Source: Blastobasis lacticolella (Eukaryota > Arthropoda > Insecta > Lepidoptera > Blastobasidae). From it: a stretch of 64,000 nucleotides of DNA. Location: contig LR990041.1 in NCBI GenBank assembly GCA_905147135.1, forward strand, positions 19,467,907-19,531,906, read 5' to 3'. Of this stretch, positions 30,001-35,440 are shown piece after piece; within the stretch, counting starts at the first letter, position 1; every line of letters begins with the position of its first letter. The position numbers and the translations under genes were made by a program. The notes below the pieces were generated by a model. That model did no database searches. It was not told the DNA's origin and saw only the letters and a list, made by a program, of their open reading frames with translations.

Positions 30001-31663
30001 ATTAATCATTTAATGTCCCACATATTCAATAGAAACGTTTCAGTTTCTTTTTATGCTATCTATTTTATACTTTAGTACTTTACACATAGAGCTCGATTTA
30101 AATGGCATGCGGAATGGAACATGAAAAGACCAAACAATACGTACTCGATTTAAATATAATAACTACATAACCATGCATTAATGGCAGTTTTTGTGCTGAT
30201 AGTTTGTATAATATATAAACGTATAAAAGACAATACTGTACGCCATGTAAGGTACATGTACGTGTTAACTAGTGCAGAGAGCGTGGGATGGCCCTCAGGC
30301 CCACAGCCACAGGAAGAGAGGAACAGACAGAACCGCCGCCAGTGCGCGCAGTGCGGCCGCGAGCTGTGCAAGCGCATCGTGCCCCGACACTAACTCCAAT
30401 GTGCACCCAAACAAACAAAAATATCGAAAAAATATCATCGGTAATTTGTAAAGTGGCGTGTATGTGTATGTCGACTCTATTGAACGGGGGTCTGCTGCTC
30501 TCTCGGACACGCTTTGGAGGCCTTTGTCACTGTGGTGTAAGTCGGGCGGTCGGCGGGGCCGGGCCGGACGGACGCGGGAGACACGAGGCGGTTACGGTAC
30601 GCAGTACGCAGAGCAAATACACAAAGCGGGCTGGCGCGGGGCGGGCGGCGAGCGGCGGCGCCCTCCGCCCCGCGCGCCCGGTTACCACTAGCACGGGACT
30701 ATATGGCGTCCTGCACACAGGCAGAGATATACTTTACAGACTGCGGGCGCGTCGCGGAGACGAGCCGACCTCTACTGAACAGAAACACACACACGGTATT
30801 GAGCAGCTTTGTATTGTAAGAGTGGAGTGTGGACCGTCGTACCGTTTCGCCTACCTTCTTCTCCCACTGCAACACGTACGGCACCGGCACGTCTTCGGGG
30901 AAGTCCACCTGGCAGTTGAACACCACGCTCTCGCCGAGGATCGCCGTGATGTGCACCGCATCTTGGTGGTCCTGGTTGCAGGTCGCTGCAACACCGCGCC
31001 ACGACCTCTTACTACGCAATCTCATACTCCGATACGATCACCAGCCTATTACACTTGGCTGATATTGTGAACACTAAATGATTAATTTACTTATTTTGTT
31101 TTATTTACAGCCACAGCAATTACAGGTTTCCACCGATATATACTGGATGAAGTAATGCATACTTACCTAAAGGTTAAGAATACCGAAGTCTATAAGACTA
31201 CAATTTCAAACTTAAACTTTATTACTTTTATGCAGTGGAGGTTGTAAGAATGTGTAGCGTTCATCTCTGAACGCGTCCCGTATGCACCCACTTATGTTTC
31301 GGGACACCCCGTCTGTCGGTCAGGCGACAGTCTACATTTGGCACTCGAGCTGCCACCACTGTGTTTACAACTTTGTAACGTAACATAATATAACTTAATT
31401 GTGACCGTGTTACATCGTGGTTTTATGAAGTGAATACTTCCCTTTACAACACAATAAAAGAGTTATGTGATCTCTCCATATAACATCAAATCCCTAAAAA
31501 GTTTGCGCTTAGATAATAACACTCCTGATCGGGATGATGGCATGACGTGGTCAGTCATGTAGCACCGGGCCACCACGCCGGCGGGGTTACCTGGCAGGTA
31601 GACTAGCAGCAGCAACAGCAAGCCGGCGGCGATGTGCGGCGGGTGCCCGGCGCGCCAGCCCAT
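10979..31663 (-). CDS. tutl: Protein turtle, complete coding region in 17 exons
   Basis: Turtle is a neuronal IgSF adhesion receptor (Dasm1/IgSF9 family) acting at the cell surface in axon and dendrite patterning. Exons in order (minus strand): 31591-31663, 30843-30985, 29321-29467, 28368-28503, 27201-27442, 25942-26212, 24735-24995, 24201-24271, 23090-23281, 22158-22250, 21412-21540, 18372-18480, 17604-17684, 16487-16672, 15533-15760, 13583-13652 and 10979-12029. All junctions agree in phase and the total is 3483 nt (1160 residues). Domains: signal peptide 1-24, Ig1 about 30-145, Ig2 150-245, Ig3 248-337, Ig4 338-428, Ig5 435-525, FN3 527-622, linker 623-650, FN3 650-745, membrane segment about 752-776, then a basic stop-transfer run and a long Pro/Gly/Ala-rich tail ending ETVC. 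Blocks such as HITAILGESVVFNC, GWYECKVVFLN and KAITAGVVGGILFF are characteristic of turtle. The intron between exons 11 and 12 hosts a separate gene. Confidence 0.96.
11003..11062. repeat. 9-bp coding tandem repeat in tutl tail
   Basis: Degenerate 9-mers (GAGGGGCGC / GAGGCGCAA on the plus strand) encode the LASLAPLAPLAP run close to the turtle C-terminus. Confidence 0.75.
11195..11240. repeat. 9-bp coding tandem repeat (Gly-Pro-Ala) in tutl tail
   Basis: GGCCCGGCA is repeated on the plus strand and encodes GPAGPAGPAGPTGP on the minus strand, collagen-like in composition but too short to be a collagen helix. Confidence 0.75.
11674..11715. repeat. 9-bp coding tandem repeat (Trp-Pro-Pro) in tutl tail
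   Basis: GCCACGGCG/GCCAGGGCG 9-mers on the plus strand encode four WPP units followed by WAAAWAPW on the minus strand. Such Trp density in a disordered tail is unusual. Confidence 0.75.
12175..12420 (-). mobile_element. SINE (family B), minus copy of an inverted pair
   Basis: The reverse complement holds ACCGATGCTCTTACGGTGAGG, then AGATGGCAGTCGCTCCACTGT-like and CTGGATCATGATCAAGGTGG blocks. A second copy in the opposite orientation starts at about 12490. Both lie in the turtle intron between exons 17 and 16. Confidence 0.75.
12449..12490. repeat. Near-perfect hairpin
   Basis: Arms AAAAAGAGCATT-G-CCTGTT and AACAGG-A-AATGCTCTTTTT are separated by a 4-nt loop, with one mismatch in 19 pairs. 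It lies between two head-to-head SINE copies. Confidence 0.85.
12490..12590 (+). mobile_element. SINE (family B) fragment, plus copy of an inverted pair
   Basis: It reads TTTTCTATGTACATTAGTT and ACTAACCCATGCTCTTACGG, matching the inner part of the copy at 12175-12420 in inverse orientation. Confidence 0.65.
12687..12955. mobile_element. Foldback MITE with about 75-bp inverted ends
   Basis: The left end starts AAGGTGCGAGTTCGCAGC and continues to AATTCATTTTTCCCAATGATATTTTAAGTAA. The reverse complement of the right end starts AAGGTGTGAGTTCGCAAC and reaches the same AATTCATTTTTGCCAATGATATTTTAAGTAA block. The AT-rich centre encodes nothing. I see no convincing target-site duplication. It is in a turtle intron. 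Confidence 0.85.
13414..13568 (+). mobile_element. Lepidopteran interspersed repeat (family C)
   Basis: It reads GCCGAAAGACGCCCACTGCT, GGACATAGGCCTCCCCCAGAG, GCATCCAGCTGGTACCTGCG and GTCGTCGGTCCACCTTGTGG. Near copies are at 29125-29285 and 55718-55870. It ends only about 14 bp from the donor of turtle exon 16. Confidence 0.75.
13583..13652 (-). CDS. tutl: tutl exon 16: juxtamembrane cytoplasmic exon
   Basis: Acceptor CGGTTGCAG|CA, donor TTTAAGAA|GTGAGT; 70 bp, phase 1 in and 2 out. It begins AYNMVAARL and ends QVPFKK, like the cytoplasmic exon after the KQEK of turtle. If the donor is not used, the next codons are AAG TGA, so an isoform would stop at QVPFKK (stop at 13579-13581). Confidence 0.88.
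13838..14092. repeat. Minisatellite, about 23-bp unit
   Basis: About 11 imperfect copies of ATCATGATAGTAATTTATA-like units, with interruptions. It lies in the turtle intron between exons 16 and 15, 185 bp from exon 16. Confidence 0.9.
14910..15012. mobile_element. Family D SINE fragment
   Basis: ACCACTAAGGTGGAAAACAA ... GGTAAGCAGTCACCGCAGCC ... TTTGCAATACCAGGGGCACTG. The same block order occurs at 40200-40290 and partly at 1550-1610 and 49107-49155. Confidence 0.6.
15220..15402 (-). mobile_element. tRNA-derived SINE (family A), copy 2
   Basis: It retains the CATAGCGCCATCTAG body, the ACCCAGACCCGTAACAGAAAT block and, at the right, the reverse of the tRNA-like head (GGGAATCGAGCCCGG; AACCAACTGAACCAC). 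Shorter than copy 1 through internal deletions. Confidence 0.8.
15533..15760 (-). CDS. tutl: tutl exon 15: end of FN3-2, membrane segment, stop-transfer
   Basis: Acceptor CGGATTGCAG|TG, donor GGAGAAAG|GTGAGG; 228 bp, phase 1 in and out. It reads KNLVGGRTYYFRVLANSATS (end of FN3-2), VKFPVPARVKHK, then the membrane segment AITAGVVGGILFFIVAIILS and the basic run NKRKRRKQEK. Without splicing at the donor the frame adds GEVEADAKPAPPLR and stops at 15489-15491, giving a receptor with a very short tail. Confidence 0.96.
16250..16445 (-). mobile_element. Poly-A-ended SINE-like repeat (family D), minus copy
   Basis: The reverse complement matches 3185-3420 across GTGGGGATTTGGGGAACCGTGG, AGTGGTGACCACTTT-like, GTGGCCCGCTTG and CGTATGACATAAAA. 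It lies about 40 bp downstream (in transcription) of turtle exon 14. Confidence 0.7.
16487..16672 (-). CDS. tutl: tutl exon 14: FN3-2
   Basis: Acceptor GGTCGCAG|GT, donor TTATCTGG|GTTAGT; 186 bp, phase 1 in and out. It reads PKPGPPRNLTVTEVHNGFLI, TWQQPLERANLVQYYTIKYR and TDAQWKTLNRGQIRPEETSY, the second fibronectin type III domain of turtle with its conserved Trp. Confidence 0.96.
17115..17235 (-). mobile_element. Family E SINE tail fragment
   Basis: ATGCTACGCAGTGACACACGAGC ... CCCACCTGATGGTAACCGGTAAC ... matches the reverse of the tails at 24590-24655 and 52340-52425. Confidence 0.55.
17414..17520. mobile_element. Small foldback element
   Basis: The left arm starts GAGCTCTTACAGCAGGACCT and continues AAACA. 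The reverse complement of the right end starts GAACTCTTACAGCAGAACCT and continues AAACA. About 26-bp ends in a 107-bp element, 84 bp from turtle exon 13. Confidence 0.8.
17604..17684 (-). CDS. tutl: tutl exon 13: short Pro-rich linker exon between FN3 domains
   Basis: A predicted 81-bp exon with acceptor GTTGGTTTTAG|AT and donor GCTCGG|GTACCT, phase 1 on both sides, so it can be included or skipped without changing frame. It reads DVGAKPKAPPTSAGPVDEKI and ends FPIAPGSG, a Pro-rich, acidic, unstructured linker. Without it, exon 12 joins exon 14 as TLG|PKPG, also in frame. The donor is weak, so the exon may be alternative. Confidence 0.65.
17810..17945 (+). mobile_element. LINE-tail-like repeat (family F)
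   Basis: AACTGCGATCTCCAACTCGC, CTGCCAAGCGTGGAGATTAT, GGCAATAACCAAGTCCTGCA, then GGGGCTGTGATGAT. It matches 52950-53065 and the reverse of 6290-6410. Confidence 0.6.
18372..18480 (-). CDS. tutl: tutl exon 12: second half of FN3-1
   Basis: Acceptor GCCTTTGCAG|GT, donor ACGCTAG|GTAAGA; 109 bp, phase 0 in and 1 out. It reads VTINRLQPGTTYEFQVNSKN and TIGEGMMSKAITIRTL, the F and G strands of FN3-1. Confidence 0.95.
19154..19203 (+). other. Exon-like segment on the plus strand, unassigned
   Basis: Fifty bases flanked by a good acceptor (GTTTTCGTTGCAG) and a strong donor (ATG|GTAAGTG), with GC content well above the surrounding AT-rich DNA. One frame reads IRGGRIANAEIKIIPL. It lies just past the 3' end of the nested WWOX-like gene, antisense to turtle. 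I do not recognise it. It could be an exon of an unseen plus-strand gene, a captured exon fragment, or chance. Confidence 0.3.
19213..19218 (-). terminator. Poly(A) signal overlapping the stop codon of the WWOX-like gene
   Basis: The minus strand reads TAAATAAAAT: the last A of the TAA stop is the first A of AATAAA. This implies a 3' UTR of only some 10-30 nt if the signal is used. Confidence 0.6.
19218..20366 (-). CDS. WWOX-like short-chain dehydrogenase/reductase, intronless, nested in tutl
   Basis: An uninterrupted 382-codon frame. It resembles the SDR part of WW domain-containing oxidoreductase (for example LPWTLTADRLETIFQVN, ARVVIVSAESHR, and PFTKSVSQAAATPVYCCTSPELEG near the C-terminus) but has no WW domains. 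Cofactor-binding motif TGGTTGIG is at 75-82, structural NAG at 152-154, Ser in VSAESHR (199/202), and catalytic YNLSK at 234-238, so the Asn-Ser-Tyr-Lys set is present. The enzyme probably uses NAD(P)H; its substrate is unknown. The N-terminal 65 residues are not obviously a domain. The TAA stop (19218-19220) overlaps an AATAAA signal on the same strand (19213-19218). It lies between turtle exons 11 and 12, same strand. Lack of introns suggests retroposition. An alternative start is Met6. Confidence 0.93.
   Translation of the reverse strand: MKNKIMNRGFFSLSSSIVAALTRNPLAVGTYSKLCERLNTYPGLLLDKAKAEWYGPTAYEVCKDIDLTGKTCVITGGTTGIGKEVVGCLLSRNCNIVMACRNPYVASQVFKCAPNNEKLRIFEVDLCSLSSTKKFCEKMVEEGRNIDILLLNAGVFGLPWTLTADRLETIFQVNYLSQFYLLSNVEKLLSNNARVVIVSAESHRNVRLEVNSSRPLFEETFSLPQHEYTSIKAYNLSKLCGIFAMHVYGYKWKDSSKAVFAAHPGSYIKTNICKNWWLWESLYDFMVPFTKSVSQAAATPVYCCTSPELEGISDVYVKDCQVSHESDLAKDRHLAFKVDSLTKAIINDRLAMMGEDQELDSDEPSTVYEQKPAEEDINVRPC
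20398..20410 (-). promoter_or_regulatory. TATA-like sequence upstream of the WWOX-like gene
   Basis: TTTTATATAAAAA on the minus strand, about 35-45 bp before the ATG. In a very AT-rich region this could be chance. If used, the 5' UTR would be only a few nucleotides. Confidence 0.3.
21412..21540 (-). CDS. tutl: tutl exon 11: first half of FN3-1
   Basis: Acceptor TTCTAACGCAG|GTAACG, donor GCCACCAGC|GTGAGT; 129 bp, phase 0 both sides. It reads VTLRWYPGYAGGPDYKQDYT, IWYREAGFSDWTKVPVTPSG, then ATS. The Trp and Tyr residues are those of an FN3 B/C sheet. Confidence 0.95.
22043..22116. repeat. Imperfect palindrome, also present at 54110-54172
   Basis: GACTAGTTCGGATTCGCAGA ... GTGAGTAAATACTAAGCCGA, then AACTAGCCGA. 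Its ends are inverted (CTAGTTCGGAT/AAGCCGAAACTAG). The copy at 54110-54172 shares GCGTCGTCT and GTGAGTAAATAC. Probably a small foldback element. Confidence 0.65.
22158..22250 (-). CDS. tutl: tutl exon 10: end of Ig5 and start of FN3-1
   Basis: Acceptor TTCTTCGCAG|GTGGCG, donor GAGTTCCAG|GTAAAA; 93 bp, phase 0 both sides. It reads VATIVADTQLVIEGTQPHAP and YNVSGIATEFQ. The TQPHAPYN block is typical of the Ig5-FN3 junction in turtle. Confidence 0.95.
23090..23281 (-). CDS. tutl: tutl exon 9: Ig5
   Basis: Acceptor TCGCCCACAG|GTAGGC, donor AATGAG|GTGAGC; 192 bp, phase 0 both sides. It reads VGESVEMHCAALEAEGTQRP, VVAWRRRDGLP, NVTIDTLRRQDFGIYQCVAS, then NEV if the intron were read. It has the two Ig cysteines (MHC and YQC) and the core Trp. 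Confidence 0.95.
23360..23610. repeat. Cluster of direct and inverted AAATGTCACATTC motifs
   Basis: At least eight variants of the 12-14-mer CACATTC(N)AAAATGTCA or its reverse (TGACATTT, GTGACATTTT) over about 250 bp in the turtle intron next to exon 9. No coding content. Confidence 0.7.
24201..24271 (-). CDS. tutl: tutl exon 8: Ig4-Ig5 linker
   Basis: Acceptor TCTTCCACAG|GG, donor CAAAGAAAG|GTGAGT; 71 bp, phase 1 in and 0 out. It reads PMEVLVRKPPVFTVEPEPLY, then QRK. Confidence 0.93.
24343..24712 (+). mobile_element. SINE-like repeat (family E), with an extra tail copy
   Basis: Close to the copy at 5812-6090 (GGTAGGACTCTGTCAAGCCT, GAGGAGTCCGCCTGGGTGAG). The tail block ATGGGCG(A/T)CAGT...CACTTACCATCAGGTG is present twice, at about 24587-24655 and 24656-24712. 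The right end is 21 bp from the donor of turtle exon 7. Confidence 0.7.
24735..24995 (-). CDS. tutl: tutl exon 7: Ig4
   Basis: Acceptor TCATCCGCAG|AC, donor TCGTCAG|GTATGG; 261 bp, phase 1 in and out. It reads PAKVTFTPTVQYLPFRLAGV, VQCYIKANPPLQYVTWTKDK, RLLEPYQTKDIVIMNNGSLL and FTRVNQNHQGRYTCTPYNAQ, with the Ig cysteines in VQC and YTC. Confidence 0.96.
25062..25330 (-). mobile_element. Dispersed repeat (family G), inverted pair
   Basis: 25062-25240 is a minus copy (reverse of GTAGGGGTAGG..., CTATGTACACTTAGATC). 25240-25330 reads forward with CACAACGGATTTTAATGCGG, so two partial copies abut in opposite orientation. Confidence 0.55.
25942..26212 (-). CDS. tutl: tutl exon 6: Ig3
   Basis: Acceptor CCCCCAG|ATG, donor GTGGAAT|GTACGT; 271 bp, phase 0 in and 1 out. 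It reads MPPTNQTKLEGEKVQFTCEA, GNVTVKWFREGAPVAEVAAL and DDSGQYLCEVSNGIGDPQSA, with cysteines FTC and YLC. The ATG here is an internal codon, not a start. Confidence 0.96.
26545..26890 (-). mobile_element. SINE (family B), minus copy
   Basis: The reverse complement holds GGTTAAGATGTCCAACGTG near the tRNA-like head, then TTACAGTGAGGGAAAACATC, ACTCCACTATCACACCTGAT-like and GGTCAAAGCGG blocks. Lies in the turtle intron between exons 6 and 5. Confidence 0.65.
27201..27442 (-). CDS. tutl: tutl exon 5: Ig2
   Basis: Acceptor GCCTCCGCAG|GC, donor GTTATCACG|GTCAGT; 242 bp, phase 1 in and 0 out. It reads DAIILNCQAEGTPTPEILWY, KDANPVEPSGTVGIFNDGTE, LRISNIRHEDIGDYTCIARN and GEGQVSHTARVIIAGGAVIT, nearly invariant across insect turtle proteins. 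Confidence 0.97.
28183..28266. mobile_element. Short foldback element with 15-bp perfect ends
   Basis: AAGAAGAGACTTGGC at 28183-28197 and its exact reverse complement at 28252-28266. Lies in the turtle intron between exons 5 and 4. Confidence 0.75.
28368..28503 (-). CDS. tutl: tutl exon 4: end of Ig1 and start of Ig2
   Basis: Acceptor CACCTCCCCAG|GGCTGG, donor AATTTAG|GTGGGT; 136 bp, phase 0 in and 1 out. It reads GWYECKVVFLNRSPNQHKNG, TWFHLDVHAPPRFSITPEDI and IYVNL. YEC is the second Ig1 cysteine. Confidence 0.97.
29125..29285 (+). mobile_element. Lepidopteran interspersed repeat (family C)
   Basis: CATTATCATCTCAGTCGAAA, GGGCATAGGCCTCCCCCAGAG, GCATCCAGCTGGTACCTGCAA, GTCGTCGGTCCATG. Copy of 13414-13568, about 36 bp from turtle exon 3. 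Confidence 0.7.
29321..29467 (-). CDS. tutl: tutl exon 3: Ig1 middle
   Basis: Acceptor ATGGTGCGTAG|GGACAG, donor TCAGACCAG|GTGACC; 147 bp, phase 0 both sides. It reads GQDIPIYIWYESYPTHSGEG, FEGRVSRVAPDSPYGAASLN and LTNIRESDQ. Confidence 0.96.
30540..30692. other. CpG-rich block in tutl intron 2
   Basis: About 150 bp of CpG-rich DNA (GGGCGGTCGGCGGGGCCGGG, CGAGCGGCGGCGCCC) in an AT-rich intron. Open frames run through it on both strands, but none resembles a known protein. It may be regulatory. Confidence 0.4.
30843..30985 (-). CDS. tutl: tutl exon 2: start of Ig1
   Basis: Acceptor GCGGTGTTGCAG|CG, donor GGCGAAACG|GTACGA; 143 bp, phase 1 in and 0 out. It reads CNQDHQDAVHITAILGESVV, FNCQVDFPEDVPVPYVLQWE and KKVGET. 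An earlier GT (after GAGAAGAAG) is also possible, but this donor keeps the VGET residues found in other turtle proteins. Confidence 0.94.
31591..31663 (-). CDS. tutl: tutl exon 1: start codon and signal peptide
   Basis: ATG at 31661-31663, donor CTGCCAG|GTAACC, 73 bp of coding sequence. It reads MGWRAGHPPHIAAGLLLLLL, then VYLP: a short N-region and a Leu-rich core typical of a signal peptide. It joins exon 2 in phase 1. Confidence 0.88.
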
Positions 31664-31716
31664 GCCTGCGCTCCCATGTCACGGCCGCGCGCGGCGACTC
31701 ATCCTTCATGTATCAC
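31664..31716 (-). other. tutl: tutl 5' UTR part of exon 1
   Basis: A likely acceptor (TTGTCTGCGCAG|GTGATACATG) ends at 31717, so exon 1 would start at 31716 with an upstream non-coding exon elsewhere. It contains an upstream ATG at 31707-31709 in another frame that stays open past the turtle start codon. Confidence 0.5.
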
Positions 31717-34154
31717 CTGCGCAGACAATGACAACGCGGCTTAATGCAAAGAAATGATTTTTATAGCCTAGAGAGGCATATGGTAAAATGGTCTGTCTGA
31801 CGGAAAGCGGTCACCATCGCCCAGGAAATCGTCAACCTAAGGGATTGAGAGGAAGGGGGAAGTGGATTCGGTGCAGGGGCGGTAGTGGCTGGATGATTAA
31901 ACATCATAGTACACAACTGTACCGCTATGACCCTCAAAAGTAGATACCCACACTACAATAGGTTTGCAGTTGAGAATAACGTTTGTAGGAGTAGTTTTGA
32001 GGAAAATCGTGAAATAAAAATAATAGAAAACCGTATTTAACTTTCACATTTTAAATAGGTACCGATTGACGATGTACGGGCTATGTAGATGTATAGTGAA
32101 CTACTTGGACAGTGTACTGTCCAGGTGACAGACAATCGAGCGTTATTGAAGGCTTGGCGTAGCGGAAGCCCATTGTCCAGCTGCAGACGTCCAGCGTTTG
32201 TGTTTATTCGAGCAAATAGTACCTATAGTGATTCTACCATGTTTCAAGTAATTTTCGATGTACGACACAATATGATTAGAGGTAAATAATCGTACATGAT
32301 CAGTCCTACAAATAAGTATGTAAAGGTGTTATCATACGATTTCAGTGACAAATTCCTAAAAAATCGTTCAGTATAAACACATTTAAAACGTAATCGAGTT
32401 GCAACTACTAAGGTCTCCGGTAGGTACCGACGCGTAGCTCAGGCTACAAGGCGCGGCTTACTTATAGAATCTAGTTATGTTGAACCTAATTTTGTTTGAA
32501 CCACCGATAAAAAGGCGTGACGTTACGTATGATGTTGTATGCATGTTCTGTTGTATGTCGTTATCAATTTGTATAAGTGTAAACCTATTCTTATAAAAAA
32601 ACATAGTAAAGTAAAAGGAACGATAAAATGGTTATAAAATTTCGTAAGATGTCTACTCGAAGTTGGTAACGTTCATGATTATACCAGCAGTCAATCTCGT
32701 GCCCTGCCCGCCCTTCCACTGAACATCTACATTCTAATTGAATAATAGTAACAAATAAGTAACTAAAAATTAATTTAAAAATTAGAAAGAAACCGCGAAT
32801 AAATTGCTTTGTCAACCTGCCTAGAGACACAATCTCGGCGCACAATCATACCCAGCCAGTACAGTTCGCCGTAACGTTAGCGTGTTTTAGGTATTTCCTA
32901 TTAATACCTAACTGCCTTGATTGTTTGTTAGGCGCGCGAGGCGGGCGGGCGGCCTTTGAACTCGTCCTTGGGCTGCTTCCATTACCTACGCCGGCCACAG
33001 TAATTGCACTGGTGCACGACACGTAGTCCGCCCCTCCCGCCGCGCCCACTGCCGTCATCGCCAACTCGACGCTTGCCAATAATCAGCTTTATTTATTTCC
33101 CGTACCTTTCTTTCCAAGCTCCTTACGAGTTGCAAGTCTCTAAGTATATTGCGACGCGACGGGAGCTCGATTTACTAAAGGTGCTCTTTATCTCCTTCGA
33201 TCGGTTCAAGTTGCAAAACGTTCGTATGCAGTGCTGACTACTATTTCATAGGCAGTGGAGTTATAGTAATGGTGGCAACGCCGACGTACTGCGTTGGCAA
33301 TAGTATTGCTACGGTGGCGACTTTATGTTTATGTTAAATCTTAGGTGGTGACATTTGACGTGGGCGGGTGATAAATAAGGACGTAAATACGTGTTCCTTA
33401 CCTGTATTTATAGCTCAGAGTAAATAAATAATAATAATACATACTTCCAACGTACAACCTGCGGACATTGAACGAGTGACGAGTGGTGCCAAAACGATAG
33501 ACTTGGAACGAACACGACGTTCCTCTAAATTGACTTTTCAAGAAATTCTATTTGTATCTTCGCCAAACGGATATTGGACTACTACTACTGAAATGTCGAT
33601 ATCTCAAGAACGGTGATTGTAGAGTTAAAACAATAATTTTATTGTAGATAATAAAACATAGATACCATTTTTGAGGGGTGAGGGACTTTAGTCATTTTGA
33701 TGACCTATTTCAGCTCAATGTGATTAATCTAAACCTACCCAGTATTTTTATCTATTTGCACTGTTTGTATTTTACCGATTTTGACATTTTTTTAAATTTT
33801 TGGCTCATGTTAATCCACTAATAGAATGAATGAATGTTATATGGCCAGTGCACAGAGCATGGCTAGTGACCCAGAGGACTTGTGTAGAGGCTGTTTTGGG
33901 CCTGCACTCAGGCATAACTTCCGCTGAACCAAGCTGACAAAATACTCCGAAAAACTTAAAGAATTCAATGTCAATTGTAAAAAATAACTACTTATGGACG
34001 GAATAGCGACTTTTGGGATTGTGTTGGAGTGAAAAATATGAAGTACAGAGAAAGGAAATGCTTAGTGTGGCTTTGTCATTAGACGTAGAGTTGACGAATA
34101 ATAGGCAGGAGTGTATTGATGTGTTGGAAGGTTGAGACCGAGACGTATGTCTCA
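31717..34154. other. Non-coding DNA upstream of tutl exon 1
   Basis: Probably turtle 5' intron. No gene seen. A small segment at 33508-33545 (ACGTTCCTCTAAATTGACTT, then TTCAAGAAATT) recurs at 51380-51410. Confidence 0.4.
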
Positions 34155-34400
34155 CGATTAAATGTATACATAGTATGAAGCAAAGTCGCTTCCCGCTGTC
34201 TGATTAGATATTTTAAACTACGCAACGGATATTAATGCGGTTCTCAACAATAGATAGTGATTCAAGAGGAAGGTTTATAAGCAAGAAAAAGGTAGGTTAG
34301 GTTAGTTAGGGGTAAAGTAGGTGTAGGGTAGGTTTAGTTTAGATTAGGGTAGGGTAGGGGTAGGACAACACGCGAACGATGATACGCCCGGCCAACTAGT
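34155..34400 (+). mobile_element. Dispersed repeat (family G)
   Basis: CTACGCAACGGATATTAATG, GTTTATAAGCAAGAAAAA and a GTTAGG/GGTAGGGTAG run, ending near CGCCCGGCCAACTAGTAC. Same architecture as 5228-5440. Confidence 0.65.
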
Positions 34401-34979
34401 ACATTATAATGTAGTTTCGTAAGTAGTCCAACGTTTCAAATAAACCTCTACGGTGAATTACGCATGCGGATTGTGCGTACTAACAGGAGCACGCAATCAT
34501 TCGGTGTAACAATGTTATATCTACGATTATTTAAAAGATAACAGTTTTATATGAGCGCTCATTTTTGGATTGACGGATTGTAAGTTTTTAACTATATTTA
34601 TAGCAAGGCTTTGTTGCTAGTATTTATTTATTTGATTAAACTCATTTAAAAAGTGATTACAATATTATAGAACAGTCTTCGATCAACTGCTAGGATCGAA
34701 GAGCAGGGTAGAGTACAGCACAAAGTCCTTGAGCAGGTACAGCACCAGCCTATTAAAGAATATTAGAATAGAATAGAATGTAATTGGATTTTGTATCAAA
34801 AAACAGTCTTTTACACAGTTTTCACAGGCAAATTAACCCTACAATGCACGTGGCTACACGTCAAGCACGGTTTCATACTACAAAAAATTTACGTAAATAA
34901 TCAAATTTGCACTGGATCACACACCGAATTAGCGCTCATTTCGTCATGTGACTGTCATATCAAAAATTCATGACAGACT

Positions 34980-35440
34980 GTTGAAACGCGCCGCGGGAGG
35001 CCCGAGGGTGGAGCGCCAGGCCCGGCGGCCGGCGAGCCCTTTATCGATTCGACACACACCAGAACTACACTCCTCAATATGTTGAGGCGATATTCTTCAC
35101 TTTAGCAGCACTAGTAACCATTAGATTACATTCGCACAAACTGGTGTGTTCGCACAAATTGGGCACGGTGATGTTTGGTGTGGTGGTCTGTCGGTGGTGT
35201 CGATACCTGTGTGTGCGAGGGCTGGTCCTCTGGCGCTCCGGCATGGGTGTCGTGCGGTGCGGGCGTGCGGGCGTGCGGGCGGGCGCGCGGCGGCCGGGCT
35301 TCTGCCGCGCGGTATCGATCGGTGCGCGCGCACCGCCCTCATGAATGGCGCGGCCCCCGGGCGGCTCACGTGCCGCACGCTGCCTTGCCGAGCTGCCGAG
35401 CGGCCGAGCGGCCGACACTGACAACACCCTCGCTAGCTCG
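34980..35440. promoter_or_regulatory. CpG island, candidate tutl promoter / 5' exon region
   Basis: About 460 bp rich in CpG (GGCGCGCGGCGGCCGGGC, GCGGTATCGATCGGTGCGCG), the longest such block in the right half of the window, about 3.4 kb upstream of turtle exon 1. Many shadow frames but no recognisable protein. The link to turtle is an inference from position only. Confidence 0.35.

Noticed and set aside
30288..31070. A 260-codon plus-strand frame
   Set aside because: It runs antisense across turtle exon 2 and a CpG-rich intron block. No similarity is visible, and the real gene is on the other strand.
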